Assembly (NCBI RefSeq): GCF_002803095.1
Contig: NZ_PGLR01000017.1
Span: 57,458-121,457 of the forward strand
Direction of reading: 5' to 3'
Source of the DNA: Pseudomonas sp. ZH-FAD
GTDB lineage: Bacteria > Pseudomonadota > Gammaproteobacteria > Pseudomonadales > Pseudomonadaceae
Length of the DNA: 64,000 bases
Numbering within the stretch: the first letter of the stretch is position 1; each line of letters opens with the position of its first letter. The translations under genes were made by a program, and so were the position numbers. The notes under the pieces were generated by a model. The model saw only the letters and a program-made list of their open reading frames with translations, ran no database searches and was not told where the DNA came from. This document shows positions 1-9,366 of the stretch, in pieces.

Positions 1-678
1 GGCGCGACGCAGCCATTGCAGACGCTGCTCGGGCGCACTGGTCCAGCGGAACCACGGGCCGATCACATAGCCCAGGGCGATCACCCCGATCCACGGCAGC
101 ACCGGGTAGGAGGTGCGTAGGCGCAGGGTTTCGGAAAACTCGATCCAGCCGCGGTCATGCAGGATCGCCCAGGGAATGTGCAGCGCCGACTCCGCGTCGA
201 AGTGCAACCCATCGAGCAGGTTGTGCCCCGCCACCAGCGCCAGGCCCAGCACGGCCAGCAGCGTTCGCGGCAGCCACAGCAGCACGGAGAGCGCCAGCAT
301 GCTCAGGCCGATGGCCCAGATCACCTGCAGGTAGATCACCGTGGGCGGGAACTGGAAGGTCCAGGCAAAGTTGACCAGGGTGAACTCCAGCACCACCAGA
401 AATAGCCCGCGCTTGAACAGGAAGGCGCTGGTCGCCGCCCGGCTCATCTGCTTCTCGCCATAGAGAAACGCCGAAAGCCCGGTGAGCAGGATGAACACCG
501 GCGCGCACAGATGCGCCAGGGTACGGCTGAAGAACAGCGCAGGCTCAGTAGCGGTCACGTCCATCGGGTCGCCGACCTGCTGGTGCAGGTAGAAGGTTTC
601 GCGAACGTGATCGAGCAACATGAAGAGGATGACCAAACCGCGCAGGGCGTCGATCGAGAGCAGACGATTGGAGGGCAT
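1..678 (-). CDS. DUF1624 / HGSNAT-like membrane acyltransferase, C-terminus cut by window edge
   Basis: The reading frame on the minus strand starts at the ATG complementary to 676-678 and runs off the left edge after 226 codons without a stop. It begins MPSNRLLSIDALRGLVI, the N-terminal signature of the DUF1624 (heparan-alpha-glucosaminide N-acetyltransferase catalytic-like) family, followed by LLDHVRETF and several hydrophobic segments (around residues 45-70, 85-110, 115-150, 185-215). Family members are multi-pass inner-membrane proteins thought to transfer acyl groups to sugars; the substrate here cannot be told. No co-directional neighbour is visible, so an operon cannot be judged. Confidence 0.8.
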   Translation of the reverse strand, partial: MPSNRLLSIDALRGLVILFMLLDHVRETFYLHQQVGDPMDVTATEPALFFSRTLAHLCAPVFILLTGLSAFLYGEKQMSRAATSAFLFKRGLFLVVLEFTLVNFAWTFQFPPTVIYLQVIWAIGLSMLALSVLLWLPRTLLAVLGLALVAGHNLLDGLHFDAESALHIPWAILHDRGWIEFSETLRLRTSYPVLPWIGVIALGYVIGPWFRWTSAPEQRLQWLRRA

Positions 679-765
679 GAAAGGCTTCGAATGGGGCTTG
701 AAGAGAACGTAATACTATAACCAGATTCTGCCGAGCCGATGCCATCCACCTGCGGCGCAGAGCCT

Positions 766-1746
766 TCAGCGCGAGAAGCGTCTTCGATAATCCCGCGGCG
801 AAATCGCTAAATGACGTTGGAATGTCGCACGCATTCGCTCTTCGTCACCGAAGCCGCATTGCCTGGCGATAACATCGATATTGCGGGTGGAGTCCTCCAG
901 CAGCCTGCGCGCGGCTTCGAGGCGGAAAATTTCCACTGCCTTGGCCGGCGTGCGCCCGGTCTTCTGTTTGTACAGGCGGGAGAAATGCCGCGGGCTCATG
1001 TGGCAGCGCTCGGCCATGGTCTCGATATTCAGCTCCGGGCTGCTCAGGTGATCGCCCAACCAACGGTGCAGCTCATCGAAGGTCGAGGTGTCCTTGGCCT
1101 GTGCCTGCAACAGCTCGCTGAACTGCGCCTGCCCACCGGGACGCTTGAGAAAGACCACCAGCTCACGCGCCACCTGCATGGCCACCTCTCGCCCGCAATC
1201 GGCCTCGACCAGTGCCAGGGCGAGGTCGATGCCGGCACTGACACCCGCAGAGGTCCACACTGCGCCCTGCTCGATGAAGATGGCGTTGTTGTCCACTTCG
1301 ATGGCCGGGAAACGCGTCTTGAGCATGTCGCACATCGCCCAATGCGTCGCCGCGCGCTTGCCCTCGAGCAAACCCGCATGAGCCAACAGAAAGGTGCCAC
1401 TGCATACGGAGGCCGTGCGCCGCACTCGGCGTGCGTTGCTGGCGATCCAGGCGATCAGTTCGGCCGATTCGGCCACCGCACGCTCGATTTCCGGCGCACC
1501 AGGCACGATCAGCGTATCGACCTGCGCCAGCTGTACCTCTGCCAGCGGCTGGGTATCCACCACCAGGCCTTCGGCAGTGCCCACCAAACCGCCCGCAAGG
1601 CTGACAGTGAGGCGCTCGTAACCCGGCAAACCGCGTTCGTGCATGGCCTTGGTGGCCGCCCAGAACACCGTCTGCGCGCCGGTAAGATCGAGCAGACCGA
1701 CTTGCGGGTAGGCGAGAAACAGAACGGTACGCGGGCGAGTTGGCAT
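766..1746 (-). CDS. GlxA-family AraC-type transcriptional regulator (DJ-1/PfpI domain + HTH)
   Basis: 326 residues. Residues about 5-190 form a DJ-1/PfpI-like amidotransferase fold, with the nucleophile-elbow cysteine in TASVCSGTFLLAHAG; residues about 225-325 form the AraC double helix-turn-helix (AERCHMSPRHFSRLYKQKTG, then IARQCGFGDEERMRATFQRH). The architecture is that of GlxA/FtrA-like regulators. It is divergent from the NADH-dehydrogenase-like gene starting at 1836, with about 90 bp between the two starts, so it may control that gene (inference from position). No strong ribosome binding site is seen before the ATG at 1746. Effector unknown. Confidence 0.88.
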   Translation of the reverse strand: MPTRPRTVLFLAYPQVGLLDLTGAQTVFWAATKAMHERGLPGYERLTVSLAGGLVGTAEGLVVDTQPLAEVQLAQVDTLIVPGAPEIERAVAESAELIAWIASNARRVRRTASVCSGTFLLAHAGLLEGKRAATHWAMCDMLKTRFPAIEVDNNAIFIEQGAVWTSAGVSAGIDLALALVEADCGREVAMQVARELVVFLKRPGGQAQFSELLQAQAKDTSTFDELHRWLGDHLSSPELNIETMAERCHMSPRHFSRLYKQKTGRTPAKAVEIFRLEAARRLLEDSTRNIDVIARQCGFGDEERMRATFQRHLAISPRDYRRRFSR

Positions 1747-1835
1747 GATTTCGGGGGTATATGTCGTATCTGCCGAAATGCTCCTCTCCTAGCATGGCTC
1801 CGTCAAACGAAACGAGCCAAAGCCAGGAGTACCAG

Positions 1836-3038
1836 ATGAAACAACGCATTCTGATTGTCGGTGGTGGTTTTGCCGGGGTATGGAGCGCCCTCAGTGCCAT
1901 GCGCCTGCTCGATCAACACGGACGAACGGATATCGGCGTGACCATGCTCGCCCCTCAACCGGAGTTGCGCATTCGACCGCGCTTCTACGAGCCGAATGTG
2001 CAAAGCATGAAAGCGCCTCTCACCGAGCTGCTGGCAGCCGTGGGTGTGGAATTCGTCCAAGGCACGGCCGAGGGTATCGATGCATCGCGTCAGCAGGTCA
2101 GCTATCGCGATGCCGCCGGCAAGCCGGGGAGCCTGAGCTACGACCGCTTGGTGCTGGCCTCGGGTAGCCGCCTGATGCGCCCAGCGCTGGAAGGCATGGA
2201 AGCGCATTTGTTCGACGTCGATGAAATCGAGCAGGCGGTGCGCCTGGAGCAACATCTGGCGAGCCTGGCGGAGCGTCCGCCAAGCACCGCACGCAATACC
2301 GTGGTGGTCGCCGGCGGCGGCTTTACCGGCATCGAGACCGCGACGGAAATGCCGGCACGCCTGCGCGCCCTGCTCGGCGATGACGCCGACATTCGCGTGG
2401 TAGTGGTCGATCGTGGCGAAGAGATTGCCGCCGCGCTGGGTGATGGCATTCGTCCGGCGATCAGCGAGGCGTCGCGGGAACTGGGAATCGAATGGTGCCT
2501 GGGACGCATGGTGGTGGCGGTCGATGCCGATGGCGTGACCCTGGATGATGGCCAGCGTATCGCCTCCCATACCGTGATCTGGACCGTGGGTTTTCGCGCC
2601 AGCGCGCTGACCGAGCAGATCGATGCTCCACGCGATCATCAGGGCCGACTGCAGGTCGACAGCCAGCTCAAGGTCCAGGGTCAACCTGCAATCTTCGCAG
2701 CAGGCGATACCGCCCGCGCCGCAACGGACGATGTCGGCAACTTCAGCGTGATGTCCTGCCAGCACGCCATCGCCTTGGGTCGCCACGCCGGCAACAACGC
2801 TGCAGCCGAACTGATCGGGGTAGCGGCGACGCACTACAGCCAGCCCAAGTACGTGACCTGCCTCGATCTCGGCGCCTGGGGTGCGGTGTACAGCGAAGGC
2901 TGGGATCGCCAGGTAAAACTGATCGGCAGCGAAGCCAAGACGCTGAAACAACAGATCAACAGCCTGTGGATCTACCCGCCGGTCGCTGATCGCGCCATCG
3001 CCCTGGCAGCCGCCGACCCGGCGATTCCAGTGGCCTGA
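1836..3038 (+). CDS. FAD-dependent pyridine nucleotide-disulphide oxidoreductase, NDH-2-like
   Basis: 400 residues. The ATG at 1836 (MKQRILIVGGGFAGVW) was chosen because AGGAGT lies 8 bp upstream and the dinucleotide-binding GGGFAG motif falls at the expected N-terminal position. A second Rossmann motif VVVAGGGFTGIETATEMP near residue 165 binds NAD(P)H, and the late motif IFAAGDTA contacts FAD. This resembles type II NADH:quinone oxidoreductases and related soluble flavoproteins; the usual C-terminal membrane-anchoring helices of respiratory NDH-2 are not obvious, so the electron acceptor is uncertain. Divergent from the GlxA-type regulator. Confidence 0.85.
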   Translation: MKQRILIVGGGFAGVWSALSAMRLLDQHGRTDIGVTMLAPQPELRIRPRFYEPNVQSMKAPLTELLAAVGVEFVQGTAEGIDASRQQVSYRDAAGKPGSLSYDRLVLASGSRLMRPALEGMEAHLFDVDEIEQAVRLEQHLASLAERPPSTARNTVVVAGGGFTGIETATEMPARLRALLGDDADIRVVVVDRGEEIAAALGDGIRPAISEASRELGIEWCLGRMVVAVDADGVTLDDGQRIASHTVIWTVGFRASALTEQIDAPRDHQGRLQVDSQLKVQGQPAIFAAGDTARAATDDVGNFSVMSCQHAIALGRHAGNNAAAELIGVAATHYSQPKYVTCLDLGAWGAVYSEGWDRQVKLIGSEAKTLKQQINSLWIYPPVADRAIALAAADPAIPVA

Positions 3039-3125
3039 GCGAACCAGCCACTTTCCTCCCAACCTGAACAAAGCGCGGCGAAGGCAGTCGGAAAAGCAGG
3101 ACAATCGTCACGGAAACCCTGCCCC

Positions 3126-4898
3126 ATGCTGCCCAACCGCGCCCTTCTCTCCGCTTTCGTCGTGGCCCTGCTCAGCCCCCTTGCCGAGGCGCAGGAGCCG
3201 TTGCGCATCCAGAGCCTGCAGCGCTGCGGCGACCTACTCGCCAGTGAAAAGCAGGAATGGTGCATGCAGGTGCGTGGCCTTGGCGCGAAGCTGCCCAGGC
3301 TGCGGTTCGGCGACGACACCCTGCCCGCTTCGGCGGTCAAGCGCACTGGCGATGGCCTACGCCTACAGTTGAACAGCAACGAACATCGCAGCGCACCGCT
3401 GTGGCTGGAGGACGGCTCGCGCGCCAGCAATCCGGTGTGGTTGTCGCTGCATCGCAGCCATGTGCTCGCTGCCGGCCCGGATGAAGTGGCGAAGAACATG
3501 GATGGCCTGACCACCTATGTCGACCTGGTCAGCCTGCTGATCGAGGAAAGCCACGACGGCCTCGACGAGGCCAGGCGCCTGGCGAAGAAATACGACGCCA
3601 AGGTGGTCGGCGCCATCCCACCGCTGAACGTCTACCAACTGCGCCTGCCGGTGAAGAACCTGACCGAGCGCGATGCGCTGGTGCTGCGCATCGGCAACGA
3701 AACCAGCGTCGATGCCGTGGTGGTGGAAGAAAGCGCACCGGAGCGCGGCGAAGAGCGCGAAGCCGCGCGCCAGCCAGCACGCAAACCGGAAAAGAACTCC
3801 GAAGAGTGGGCGGCGAACCGCTTCATGGATGCGGTGAACTATTACCAGCGACGCATCCCGGCGGGCGAGACGCCCATAGAGGCCGAACCGATCCGCGTCG
3901 GCGTGATCGAGCGCAACGTCGATTTCGATTCGCCCGACTTCGCCGATTACCTCGGCGCCTGCCCCGATGGCAAACCGCGCACCTGCGTCTATGCGCGTGA
4001 TGCCGACGAGCCGGACAGCCACGGCAGCACCGTGGCCGGGATTCTCGCAGCGCACTGGGACAAGGGCGGCAACACCGGTTTCCTGCGCGGGCTAGACAAG
4101 GCCAGCCAGGGCTTCGAAGTCATCGTCGAGCGCAACTCGGACGCCGGCATCACCGCCAACATCGCCGCATCGGTGAACCTGGTGGAAGACGGCGTACGCG
4201 TCCTCAACTGGAGCTGGGGCATCCACCGCGTTGGCACGCGCAACGTCGAAGGTGACGAGATCGATTCGCTGGTGCGCTCGGGCATTGCCATGAGCGGTTA
4301 CGAAGAACTGCTGGAGGAGTTCTTCCTGTGGCTGCGCGAGGAACACCCGGACGTGCTGGTGATCAACTCCGCCGGCAACGGTTCGTCCTACTCCGGCCAG
4401 GACGAGTATCGCCTGCCCTCCTCGTTCATCACCGAGCAATTGCTGGTGGTCGGCGGGCATCAGCGCAACAAGGAAAAGGAGGTCGATATCGACGACCCGA
4501 GCTACGCGGTCAAACGCAACTCGTCGAACATCGACATGCGCGTCGACATCACCGCCGCCGCCTGTGCCCGCGCCTCCACCCGTGAGGTCGATGCGACCGG
4601 CGACGTGCATTGCGGTACCTCCTACGCCACGCCCCTGGTCACCGGTGTGGTCGCCGCCATGCTGTCGATCAATCCGCGTCTGCAGCCGGAACAGGTGCGC
4701 ATGCTGCTACGGCGCAGCGCCATGACCATCGGCGGTGATTACGACTTCGAACCGATGGACGCCGAAGACCTGACCGCGCCGATCCTGCCATCGGAGCGCA
4801 ACTACAAGATGAGCGACAAGGACGTGGGTCGCTCGGCGCGGCTGGATATGCAGAAGGCGCTGGACCTGGCGGTGCAGAGTCGTGATCGGGTGCGTTGA
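3126..4898 (+). CDS. Exported subtilisin-like (S8) serine protease homologue with Glu in place of catalytic Asp
   Basis: 590 residues with an N-terminal signal peptide (LLSAFVVALLSPLAEA, cleavage likely after residue 22). A propeptide-like region spans about 23-250, rich in charged residues near 200-230. The S8 domain covers about 255-525: His299 in SHGSTVAGILAA, oxyanion Asn418 in NSAGNGSS and Ser499 in CGTSYATPLVTG are all present. The first catalytic motif, normally DTG/DSG, reads VGVIERNVDFD, so Glu262 sits where Asp is expected. The protein may be a divergent active protease or an inactive homologue. Cysteines near 34/46, 279/287 and 480/496 could form periplasmic disulphides. It stands alone, 87 bp after the oxidoreductase. 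Confidence 0.85.
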   Translation: MLPNRALLSAFVVALLSPLAEAQEPLRIQSLQRCGDLLASEKQEWCMQVRGLGAKLPRLRFGDDTLPASAVKRTGDGLRLQLNSNEHRSAPLWLEDGSRASNPVWLSLHRSHVLAAGPDEVAKNMDGLTTYVDLVSLLIEESHDGLDEARRLAKKYDAKVVGAIPPLNVYQLRLPVKNLTERDALVLRIGNETSVDAVVVEESAPERGEEREAARQPARKPEKNSEEWAANRFMDAVNYYQRRIPAGETPIEAEPIRVGVIERNVDFDSPDFADYLGACPDGKPRTCVYARDADEPDSHGSTVAGILAAHWDKGGNTGFLRGLDKASQGFEVIVERNSDAGITANIAASVNLVEDGVRVLNWSWGIHRVGTRNVEGDEIDSLVRSGIAMSGYEELLEEFFLWLREEHPDVLVINSAGNGSSYSGQDEYRLPSSFITEQLLVVGGHQRNKEKEVDIDDPSYAVKRNSSNIDMRVDITAAACARASTREVDATGDVHCGTSYATPLVTGVVAAMLSINPRLQPEQVRMLLRRSAMTIGGDYDFEPMDAEDLTAPILPSERNYKMSDKDVGRSARLDMQKALDLAVQSRDRVR

Positions 4899-4910
4899 GG
4901 GCCGCTCAGG

Positions 4911-5441
4911 TCACTCGCCGGAAACCCGCTCATAGAGCTCGACCGGCTCCAGCTTGCCCTGGCAGCCGCACTGGCTGTGGCCCAGGCCCAGATGGCGGAA
5001 GCCGGCCTTGAACAGCACTCGGCCGGATTGCGGATTGCGCGCCAGGTGGCTGGCGTGCAGGCGACGCAGACGCAGTTGCTGAAAGGCGAAATCCACCAGG
5101 GCATTGCAGGCTTCACTGGCGTAGCCACGGCTCCAGTAAGGCACGCCGATCCAATAGCCAACCTCGGCCTCGCCGCGGCCGATGTCCTTGAGCGCCATGC
5201 TGCCGACCAGCTTGCCGGTGGCCGACTCGATGATGATGAAGTTGGCCGCCGTGCCACTGGCCCAATCCTGCGCGCAGCGCTCTATCCACTGCTGCGCCAG
5301 CTCGGGCGGATAGGGATGGGGAATGCTGCTGGTGACATCGGCAATACGAAAATCACCAGCCAGACGTTGCACCTCGGCAGCGTCCTGCGGCTGCGGTGGG
5401 CGCAGCGTCAGACGTTCGGTTTCGATGCGATGCTCATCCAT
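4911..5441 (-). CDS. GNAT family N-acetyltransferase, RimJ/RimL type
   Basis: 176 residues. It starts MDEHRIETERLTLRPPQ, the typical beginning of RimJ/RimL-like acetyltransferases that modify protein N-termini or small amines. The acetyl-CoA region is seen as EVGYWIGVPYWSRGYASEA (motif A region, residues about 95-115), followed by LHASHLARNPQSGRVLFKAGF, the conserved N-x-x-S-x-R-V-x-x-K-x-G-F pattern. The substrate cannot be inferred. It converges with the S8 protease gene; the two stop codons are 12 bp apart. Confidence 0.88.
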   Translation of the reverse strand: MDEHRIETERLTLRPPQPQDAAEVQRLAGDFRIADVTSSIPHPYPPELAQQWIERCAQDWASGTAANFIIIESATGKLVGSMALKDIGRGEAEVGYWIGVPYWSRGYASEACNALVDFAFQQLRLRRLHASHLARNPQSGRVLFKAGFRHLGLGHSQCGCQGKLEPVELYERVSGE

Positions 5442-5460
5442 TTGCGTCTCCTGTCAAACC

Positions 5461-5484
5461 CTCAGGGTGCGCTGCGCGCACCGG
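5461..5484. repeat. Single REP-like palindrome, family B
   Basis: The stretch contains CAGGGTGCGCTGCGCGCACC, the same palindromic core (AGGGTGCGC/GCGCACC) as the paired repeats at 8165-8307. It lies between the GNAT start and the DUF1285 stop. Confidence 0.6.
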
Positions 5485-5505
5485 CGCTTCTCCCGAATTG
5501 CCCAC

Positions 5506-6075
5506 TCAGACCGGGGACGGCCCGATGGGATAGAACTGCCCGGCACTCCACACCCCCAGCCAGGGCTTGCCGTCCACTTCGCGCTCCACCGCCAGCTCCA
5601 CCAGTTGGTAGAACACGTTGCGATGAATCAGCGCTTCGAGGTTACGCCGCACCAGAATATAGGGCGAGGGTTCGAGTGTCGCAGGGTCGATCTCCACCCG
5701 AATCGGGTGCTCGGCGCCGGCCACGACCTCGTCCTCGACGTTGGTGGTAAAGCGCAGCACCTGCGCTTCGCCCTCACCTTCCACCTGCAGGGTCACCGCA
5801 ACGAAAGGCGCGTCGTCTACCTTGATGCCCACCTTCTCCACCGGCGTGATCAGGAAATAGTCGTCACCGTCGCGTCGGATGATGGTGGAGAACAGCCGCA
5901 CCATGGGTTTGCGGCCGATGGGCGTGCCCAGGTAATACCAGGTGCCATCGCGGGCGATACGCATGTCGATATCGCCACAGAAATCGGGGTTCCACAGGTG
6001 CACAGGTGGCAGGCCCTTGCCTTCGCCCTTGGGGATCTGCGCCAGCAGGTCGCCGGCCTTGCCTGGATCGCTCAT
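5506..6075 (-). CDS. DUF1285 family protein
   Basis: 189 residues. The ATG at 6075 is preceded by GAGGAGAGAGC, a strong ribosome binding site, which decides this start over a longer upstream reading frame. The sequence ([19 protein letters not shown], then [20 protein letters not shown]) matches the small cytosolic DUF1285 family. Its biochemical function is not known. It may be co-transcribed with the DUF4823 lipoprotein upstream (6182-6784), but a REP-like repeat lies between them. Confidence 0.85.
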   Translation of the reverse strand: MSDPGKAGDLLAQIPKGEGKGLPPVHLWNPDFCGDIDMRIARDGTWYYLGTPIGRKPMVRLFSTIIRRDGDDYFLITPVEKVGIKVDDAPFVAVTLQVEGEGEAQVLRFTTNVEDEVVAGAEHPIRVEIDPATLEPSPYILVRRNLEALIHRNVFYQLVELAVEREVDGKPWLGVWSAGQFYPIGPSPV

Positions 6076-6131
6076 GCTCTCTCCTCGTCCATATTTTGCC
6101 GGGGACTGAAGAGGATACACCGTGGCACCTG

Positions 6132-6154
6132 TCGCGGCTAAAGCCCCTCCCACA
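6132..6154. repeat. REP-like repeat, family A, copy 1
   Basis: A 23-base element (TCGCGGCTAAAGCCCCTCCC followed by ACA) is repeated exactly at 8318-8340. GGCTAAAGCC is itself an inverted repeat. The motif is a known style of intergenic repeat in Pseudomonas genomes. It sits in the gap between the DUF1285 start and the DUF4823 stop. Confidence 0.75.
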
Positions 6155-6181
6155 AGAGCGGCGCGCCGATTGCCCCTATTC

Positions 6182-6784
6182 TTAGCGGCCAACCCCCAGC
6201 AGGCTGCGCGCATAGTCGTGCAGCGGCGGGCCGATCAGGTCCTGCGGCTGGGCATCGTAGAACGTCAGGAATCCGCCACGGCTGCGAATCCGCGCGGTGT
6301 CGACCAGGAAGCGAGTATTGGTTTCGATCAGCATCAGCTGGATCGATGCCCGGTCAGTGCCGAGGCGATCCACAGCCTCCTGATCCTCCCACTCCTCCAG
6401 GGTGCCGATGCGGTCATCGCTGTAGGCGAAACGCGCATACAACAGATAATGTGCGCCAGCCCCGCGCGCCTCGGCCATGGCTTCATCCAGGCCTGCCGGC
6501 TGACGTGCGCGGCGCACCAGCGGGAAGTATTCGACGAAGCCCTTGAACGCCTCCTCGGCCACCACATTGGGCCGCGGGTAGCCATGGCCCGGCGGCACGA
6601 AGTGGCCCTGGGCGATGTAGATGAAGGAGTCCTGCTGCAGGCGCCGCGAGGCCATGCGCTCGGTACGGCCGTGGTCGAGAAACCCGGCATCGCGCAGGTG
6701 GTACTCGGCGCCGCTGGCCAGATCGCTGACCTTCATGCACCCGGTCAGGCCCAGCAGCGCCACCAGTAGAAGCAGGTTACGCAT
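6182..6784 (-). CDS. DUF4823 putative lipoprotein
   Basis: 200 residues. The N-terminus [20 protein letters not shown] is a lipoprotein signal with lipobox LTGC, so Cys16 is the likely lipidated residue and the protein is probably membrane-anchored in the periplasm. GAGGAGG precedes the ATG by about 9 bp. The rest matches the DUF4823 family of Pseudomonas lipoproteins of unknown function; no catalytic motif is visible. Confidence 0.82.
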   Translation of the reverse strand: MRNLLLLVALLGLTGCMKVSDLASGAEYHLRDAGFLDHGRTERMASRRLQQDSFIYIAQGHFVPPGHGYPRPNVVAEEAFKGFVEYFPLVRRARQPAGLDEAMAEARGAGAHYLLYARFAYSDDRIGTLEEWEDQEAVDRLGTDRASIQLMLIETNTRFLVDTARIRSRGGFLTFYDAQPQDLIGPPLHDYARSLLGVGR

Positions 6785-6884
6785 GAATCGATCCTCCTCG
6801 CCGGTGACGGAAATCCGGCAGATGAGGCGTAGATGCAGGTTCTGCGCCAGCCTTATTCAAGTCCACCTTGCCATTTCACTGACC

Positions 6885-8114
6885 TCAGGCCTGCCGAGCG
6901 GTATCGCGGTGTCTGGGCAAGGCGATGGAAATCAGCGCGGCGGCCAGTACGAACGCGCTGGACACCCATAGGCAGGCCTCCAACCCATAAGCCTGGAAGA
7001 CCCAGCCCGAGAGCAAGGTGCCGATCAGCCGCCCCAGTGCGTTGGACATGTAGTAGAAGCCTACGTCCAGCGATACGCCGTCCTCCTTGGCGTAGCTGAC
7101 GATCAGGTAGCTGTGCAGCGAGGAATTCACCGCGAACAGCACGCCGAACAGCATCAGCCCACCGAGCAAGACCACCTGCGCCGACCAGCCGGCGCCCAAC
7201 CCCAGGGCGATCAGCGCCGGCAGCCCCGCCAGCGACGCCGCCCAGAGGAATGCGGCGCGGCCGTCCGGCACATGCCCGCTTTGCTTGCCGGTGATGCGCG
7301 GGGAAAGCGATTGCACGATGCCGTAGCCGATCACCCAGCTGGCGAGAAAGCCGCCGACCAGCCAGAAGTCCCAGCCGAATACCGAACTCAGGTACACCGG
7401 CAGCGCCACCACGAACCAGACGTCGCGCGCACCGAAGAGAAACAGCCGGGCGGCCGAGAGAATGTTGATCGCCCGGCTCTTGGACAGCATGTCGCGGAAC
7501 TTCGGCTTGGCCTTGGCCTTGCCCAGATCCTTCTTCAGCAGCACCAGACTGGCCAGCCAGATCAGCGCCAACGCGGCGGCCATGGCCAGCACCGCACCGG
7601 TGAAGCCGAGCACGGCGAGCAGTGCGCCACCGAGGAAAAAGCCCACGCCCTTGAGCGCATTCTTCGAGCCGGTGAGGATCGCCACCCACTTGTACAGCGT
7701 GCCCTGTTGACTGTCCGGCACCAGGAGCTTGATCGAGCTCTTGGCGCTCATCTTGTTCAGATCCTTGGCGATGCCGGACAGCGCCTGCGCCCCCATGACC
7801 CAGGGCACCGTCAACCAGGCGGCCGGCACGGTGAGCATCAACAGCGCCAGCACCTGCAGACCAAGGCCGATGTTCATGGTGCGGTTCAGACCCAGCCGCG
7901 CGCCCAGGTAGCCGCCCACCAGGTTGGTGACCACGCCGAAGATCTCATAGAACAGAAACAGCGCGGCGATCTGCAGCGGCGTGTAGCCCAGGCTGTGAAA
8001 ATGCAGCACCACCAGCATGCGCAGTGCGCCGTCGGTAAGGGTGAAGGCCCAGTAGTTGCCGGTCACCAAGAGGTACTGGCGGATCTCCGGAGAGAGTCGT
8101 GCGAGGGCGTGCAT
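6885..8114 (-). CDS. arsJ: ArsJ, organoarsenical (1-arseno-3-phosphoglycerate) efflux MFS transporter
   Basis: 409 residues with about 12 hydrophobic segments, a major-facilitator inner-membrane protein. It starts MHALARLSPEIRQYLLVTGNYWAFTLTDGALRM, the characteristic ArsJ N-terminus, with AGGAAA upstream of the ATG. Known role: ArsJ exports 1-arseno-3-phosphoglycerate made from arsenate by a dedicated GAPDH. That GAPDH is the next gene upstream (8349-9353) and other ars genes follow, supporting the assignment. A 234-bp gap with paired repeats separates arsJ from the GAPDH gene; the operon is probably continuous but readthrough of these hairpins is not certain. Confidence 0.93.
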   Translation of the reverse strand: MHALARLSPEIRQYLLVTGNYWAFTLTDGALRMLVVLHFHSLGYTPLQIAALFLFYEIFGVVTNLVGGYLGARLGLNRTMNIGLGLQVLALLMLTVPAAWLTVPWVMGAQALSGIAKDLNKMSAKSSIKLLVPDSQQGTLYKWVAILTGSKNALKGVGFFLGGALLAVLGFTGAVLAMAAALALIWLASLVLLKKDLGKAKAKPKFRDMLSKSRAINILSAARLFLFGARDVWFVVALPVYLSSVFGWDFWLVGGFLASWVIGYGIVQSLSPRITGKQSGHVPDGRAAFLWAASLAGLPALIALGLGAGWSAQVVLLGGLMLFGVLFAVNSSLHSYLIVSYAKEDGVSLDVGFYYMSNALGRLIGTLLSGWVFQAYGLEACLWVSSAFVLAAALISIALPRHRDTARQA

Positions 8115-8164
8115 GGCGTGATTTCCTGATCGGGCGTTATAGCGGCCGGAGGGCTGGCCTCAAA

Positions 8165-8307
8165 CGTAGGGTGCGCCGCGCGCACCATGGCGCTCCCTAA
8201 CGGGCATACGAGCAAGCCGATGATTCGTCCCAGGCAGCAGGAAGGACGCCCCATAAGCCTGTCCTTCCTATGCGTTGCGCTGGCTGGTGCGCACGGCGCA
8301 CCCTACG
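8165..8307. repeat. Paired inverted REP (REPIN-like), family B
   Basis: CGTAGGGTGCGCCGCGCGCA at 8165 and its near-perfect inverted copy ending at 8307 (one mismatch in 23 bp) flank about 97 bp. This is the two-inverted-REPs arrangement of a REPIN. It lies within the ars operon between the GAPDH and arsJ genes, where hairpins in the mRNA could uncouple expression of the two (inference). Confidence 0.75.
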
Positions 8308-8317
8308 AGACTGCAGG

Positions 8318-8340
8318 TCGCGGCTAAAGCCCCTCCCACA
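8318..8340. repeat. REP-like repeat, family A, copy 2
   Basis: Exact 23-base copy of the element at 6132-6154, located 8 bp downstream of the GAPDH stop codon on the minus-strand transcript. Confidence 0.75.
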
Positions 8341-8348
8341 ATACCGGG

Positions 8349-9353
8349 TCAACCGGCCTGACCGACCAGGCGCGCCAGCTCTACCGCGCGGTTGGCATAG
8401 CCCCACTCGTTGTCGTACCAGGCGTAGATCTTCACCTGGGTGCCGGCCACCACCATGGTCGACAGCGCATCGACGATGGACGAGCGCGGATCGGTGCGGT
8501 AGTCGATGGACACCAGCGGGCGCTCCTCGTAACCCAGGATGTTCTTCAGCGGGCCATCAGCGGCCGCCTTGAGCAGCGCGTTGACTTCCTCGGCGGTGGT
8601 GGCGCGCTCGACCTCGAACACGCAGTCGGTCAGCGAGGCGTTGGCCAGCGGCACGCGCACGGCATGGCCGTTCAACTTGCCGCGCAGCTCCGGGAAGATC
8701 TCGGCAATCGCCGTAGCAGAACCGGTGGTGGTCGGAATCAGGCTCATACCCGAGGCGCGGGCGCGACGCAGATCCTTGTGCGGTTGGTCGAGGATGCTCT
8801 GGGTGTTGGTCAGGTCGTGGATGGTGGTGATCGAGCCGTGACGAATGCCCAGCGCCTCGTGGATCACCTTGACCACCGGTGCCAGGCAGTTGGTGGTGCA
8901 AGACGCGGCGGTGACGATGCGATGCTGCGCCGGGTCGAACAGGTGCTGGTTGACGCCCATCACCACGTTCAGCGCGCCCTGCTCCTTGACCGGCGCGCAG
9001 ACCACCACGCGCCTCACGCCCTGGTCCAGATAACCCTGCAGCACGGCGACCGTCTTCATCTTGCCGCTGGCCTCGAGCACCAGGTCGCAGCCGCTCCAGT
9101 CGGTGTCGGCGATGGCCTTGTTGGCGCTCACCTTGATGCGCTTGCCATCGATCACCACGCAATCGCCATCGCTGCCCGCCTCATGCTGCCAGCGGCCATG
9201 AACCGAGTCGAAATTGAGCAAGTGCGCGTGGGTGGCGGCGTCACCTGCCGGGTCGTTGATCTGCACGAACTCCATTTCGGGCCAGTCCCAGGCGGCGCGC
9301 AGGGCCAGACGGCCGATGCGGCCAAAACCGTTGATGCCTACTTTGATGGTCAT
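8349..9353 (-). CDS. ArsJ-associated glyceraldehyde-3-phosphate dehydrogenase
   Basis: 334 residues. The N-terminal NAD-binding motif [18 protein letters not shown] and the active-site [10 protein letters not shown] (Cys near residue 150) show a complete GAPDH. It lies directly upstream of arsJ inside an ars operon, the known context of the GAPDH that uses arsenate in place of phosphate to make 1-arseno-3-phosphoglycerate for ArsJ export. AGAGG precedes the ATG. It is therefore probably a resistance paralogue rather than the glycolytic enzyme. Confidence 0.92.
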   Translation of the reverse strand: MTIKVGINGFGRIGRLALRAAWDWPEMEFVQINDPAGDAATHAHLLNFDSVHGRWQHEAGSDGDCVVIDGKRIKVSANKAIADTDWSGCDLVLEASGKMKTVAVLQGYLDQGVRRVVVCAPVKEQGALNVVMGVNQHLFDPAQHRIVTAASCTTNCLAPVVKVIHEALGIRHGSITTIHDLTNTQSILDQPHKDLRRARASGMSLIPTTTGSATAIAEIFPELRGKLNGHAVRVPLANASLTDCVFEVERATTAEEVNALLKAAADGPLKNILGYEERPLVSIDYRTDPRSSIVDALSTMVVAGTQVKIYAWYDNEWGYANRAVELARLVGQAG

Positions 9354-9366
9354 GTCGATGCCTCTG

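Noticed and set aside
1803..3104. A 433-codon open frame opposite the NDH-2-like gene
   Set aside because: No family resemblance and covers the recognised flavoprotein gene in antisense.
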